24,388 bases of DNA from SKVR01 sp964491395 (GTDB taxonomy: Bacteria; Bacteroidota; Bacteroidia; Bacteroidales; UBA7960), in NCBI GenBank assembly GCA_964491395.1, contig CAZBGI010000053.1:1-24388 (forward strand). Direction: 5' to 3'. Shown here piece by piece: positions 23,801 through 24,388 of this stretch. Below the pieces are notes generated by a model. The model worked only from the letters and a program-made list of their open reading frames with translations, did not search any database and had not been told where the DNA came from. Every line of letters begins with the position of its first letter. Position 1 is the stretch's first letter. A program made the translations under genes and the position numbers.

Positions 23801-24388
23801 ACCTGCTGCCTGACACTTACAATATTGAATTCAGCAAGTTTGGTTATGAAACTGTCGTTGTTGAAGGCGTTGTTATTGAAGAAGAAGAAACTACTGTTCA
23901 GGATGCCGTTATCAATGCGATTCCTCAGTTTACTGTTACCGGTATCGTGGAAGGCAACGACGGTGTATTGCAGGAAGGTGCCATGGTAAGCCTTGAAGGA
24001 TATGACGACTATATGGTCATGACCGAAGCGGATGGTTCTTTCGAAATAGCAGATGTATTCGAAGGCACTTACACCCTTACTGTGGCTGCTGAAGGGTATG
24101 AAGTGTATGTTGACGAAGCCGTTGAAATTGAGGGAGAAGACCTTGATTTAGGCACTATCACGGTAACGGAAATAATCGTAGAGCCCGCCAATCTGCAGGT
24201 GGATGTTGACGGACAAGCCGAAGGCAATGCATTGCTTACCTGGTCGGATGTAGCGGAAAGAGAGTTCCGTTATGACGATGGCACTGCCACTGGTCAGCTG
24301 GGTTCAACAGGCGGAACCCTGAACACCGTATTAGGTTCTGCTCACCGCAATGATGCTGTACTGACCGAGATGTCCTGGTATCTGACTA
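20848..24388 (+). CDS. Giant secreted modular surface protein, 3' end beyond the window
   Basis: 1180 codons are open to the window edge. The start is an ATG with a clear signal peptide (residues 1-19, MKR, hydrophobic core, VTGQS). Modules in order: a glutamine-amidotransferase/ThuA-like region (about 70-288, DVVLAFNNNKW, YIDGGGLFVEGSYL); two fibronectin-III-like domains (about 290-390 and 392-485); a choice-of-anchor J / cleaved-adhesin type domain (about 488-653, YETFDYETGTLPPDW to NWDIDDVVVE); a CARDB-like adhesive domain (about 656-762); and a beta-rich domain starting GTGTDYPNVRMPF (about 767-945). Two carboxypeptidase-regulatory-like repeats (about 948-1025 and 1028-1107) and the start of another Ig/FnIII-like part follow. 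No protease active site is seen. The chain is strongly acidic. Proteins of this build usually end in a type IX secretion sorting domain, which would lie outside the window. Function is unknown; adhesion or extracellular-matrix binding is likely. Confidence 0.9.
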   Translation, partial: MKRITLLLSVFLWVFAVTGQSFEMDPQDYEKMQQIKKAEREASFVEFTATKKSEHIPTHSPTKNDFSKGLTYGGNISALILSPDEDGTEALRAALDEYEHITATSFPLADLPDLALSDLTPYDVVLAFNNNKWLDMGGIDPDVAGDIVAEYIDGGGLFVEGSYLMDYASGWEFGGNYYNNGYSAFTHATEDIQGSFTLGTILEPDHPIMTDLTELAIPDGLIQDNQVAEGAVGIAEWDNGEILIAAKTNVVSLNLLPMATGEFNFTGDGVTLYNNAIVWLMNNLADPASPAPPTDLAATPADMGVLEVALAWTNPSETFDGETLTELDEVRLYRDGELIHTVSSPAIGGAETFTDDDIDAAGTYSYSVYGVNTAGEGPAATVSVYVGEDVPAAPGDVTLVADGNDGHVTWTAPTEGLNGGYIAGDDLTYTVVRMPDEMEVATDIDELEFLDTTVPGIGNYFYIVTASNTIGEGGAEASNAALLGAEGILVYETFDYETGTLPPDWTVEAELDPDGNNQGDGITNWGVNNSSTAGGEAPQMRFSWSPRFEGMSRLITGPIDTDGNEELRLKFKQYLSNFSVVENTLAVRVSFDAGETWEDLWTHEITEGIPAMEAELYIDVPADKATMHIAWEFNGDAYQINNWDIDDVVVEPVLENDLVALSITGNTTPSEGIENTYTITVQNAGTLTQSDYTVKLMQEGDVEIASVAGDAIEFAETLTYELAWTPTETGPTHLYGVIEFAADEMPANNQTPNLDIVVQAADITVVTIGTGTDYPNVRMPFDFFYRNSLIQSIYYPDEIGMGGGVITGVQYTNNFATDLPAREIAIWIGETEQDNLTDGFIDPSTLQLVYEGAVDFPDGENNIFISFDDIYIYTGGNLVVYTQRVWEEEYHSSSDRFYGTEDPDSDRTRRRAADGTEGLDPMNPEGGAASDWHPNTSFYFSTAGLGALEGNVTDGTDPVEDVLVKVLGTMASTHTDADGNYEFPYLLPDTYNIEFSKFGYETVVVEGVVIEEEETTVQDAVINAIPQFTVTGIVEGNDGVLQEGAMVSLEGYDDYMVMTEADGSFEIADVFEGTYTLTVAAEGYEVYVDEAVEIEGEDLDLGTITVTEIIVEPANLQVDVDGQAEGNALLTWSDVAEREFRYDDGTATGQLGSTGGTLNTVLGSAHRNDAVLTEMSWYLT

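Noticed and set aside
1..24388. CRISPR arrays, tRNA or rRNA genes, insertion sequences, phage genes
   Set aside because: Intergenic regions were read on both strands; no direct-repeat arrays, cloverleaf genes or transposase/integrase motifs were found.

Overview
The window looks like a chromosomal segment of a member of the Bacteroidota, probably a free-living or marine Bacteroidales/Marinilabiliales-type organism. The reasons are the protein families and their sequence flavour, several Bacteroidota-type promoter boxes (TAnnTTTG) with almost no Shine-Dalgarno sequences, and a very large exported surface protein with choice-of-anchor, carboxypeptidase-regulatory-like and fibronectin-like modules. 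No rRNA, tRNA, CRISPR array, transposase or phage gene was recognised. The genus cannot be fixed from the sequence alone.

Layout. 1-660: no recognisable gene. A GC-rich stretch carries four REP-like palindromic units in alternating orientation (440-568), followed by the purA terminator. 674-10589: a minus-strand block, read from high to low coordinates as glyA, sixA-like phosphatase, ppk1, ppx/gppA, rel (RelA/SpoT), a Fur-family regulator and purA. ppk1 and ppx are 3 bases apart and almost certainly co-transcribed. glyA, ppx and purA connect to neighbours through gaps that hold terminators or promoters. 10982-14705: three plus-strand genes, namely an exported S9 (DPP IV-like) peptidase, an OmpH/Skp-type periplasmic chaperone and a small DUF2892 membrane protein. 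14740-20039: minus-strand sucA (2-oxoglutarate dehydrogenase E1), its E2 partner sucB, an uncertain 101-codon ORF and a gamma-carbonic-anhydrase-like protein. 20848 to the right edge: the first 1180 codons of a giant plus-strand secreted modular protein that continues beyond the window. A roughly 800-base non-coding stretch with a good promoter candidate precedes it.

How the genes fit together. The centre of the minus-strand block combines both messengers of the classical starvation response: polyphosphate (ppk1 makes it, ppx degrades it) and (p)ppGpp (the rel product has intact synthetase and hydrolase motifs). purA, at the end of the same block, is a GTP-dependent purine-biosynthesis enzyme of a type known to be affected by (p)ppGpp in other bacteria. 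sucA-sucB form two of the three subunits of the 2-oxoglutarate dehydrogenase complex; the E3 gene is not here. The S9 peptidase, OmpH and the giant surface protein all belong to the cell envelope or outside.

Most of the content is ordinary housekeeping. The points most worth a second look are the five-cysteine tail on sucA, the alternating REP-like repeats, the 14-base perfect palindrome in front of ppk1, a terminator hairpin lying between the purA promoter and its start codon, and the giant surface protein with its long upstream region. No clear-cut new biological system was found.
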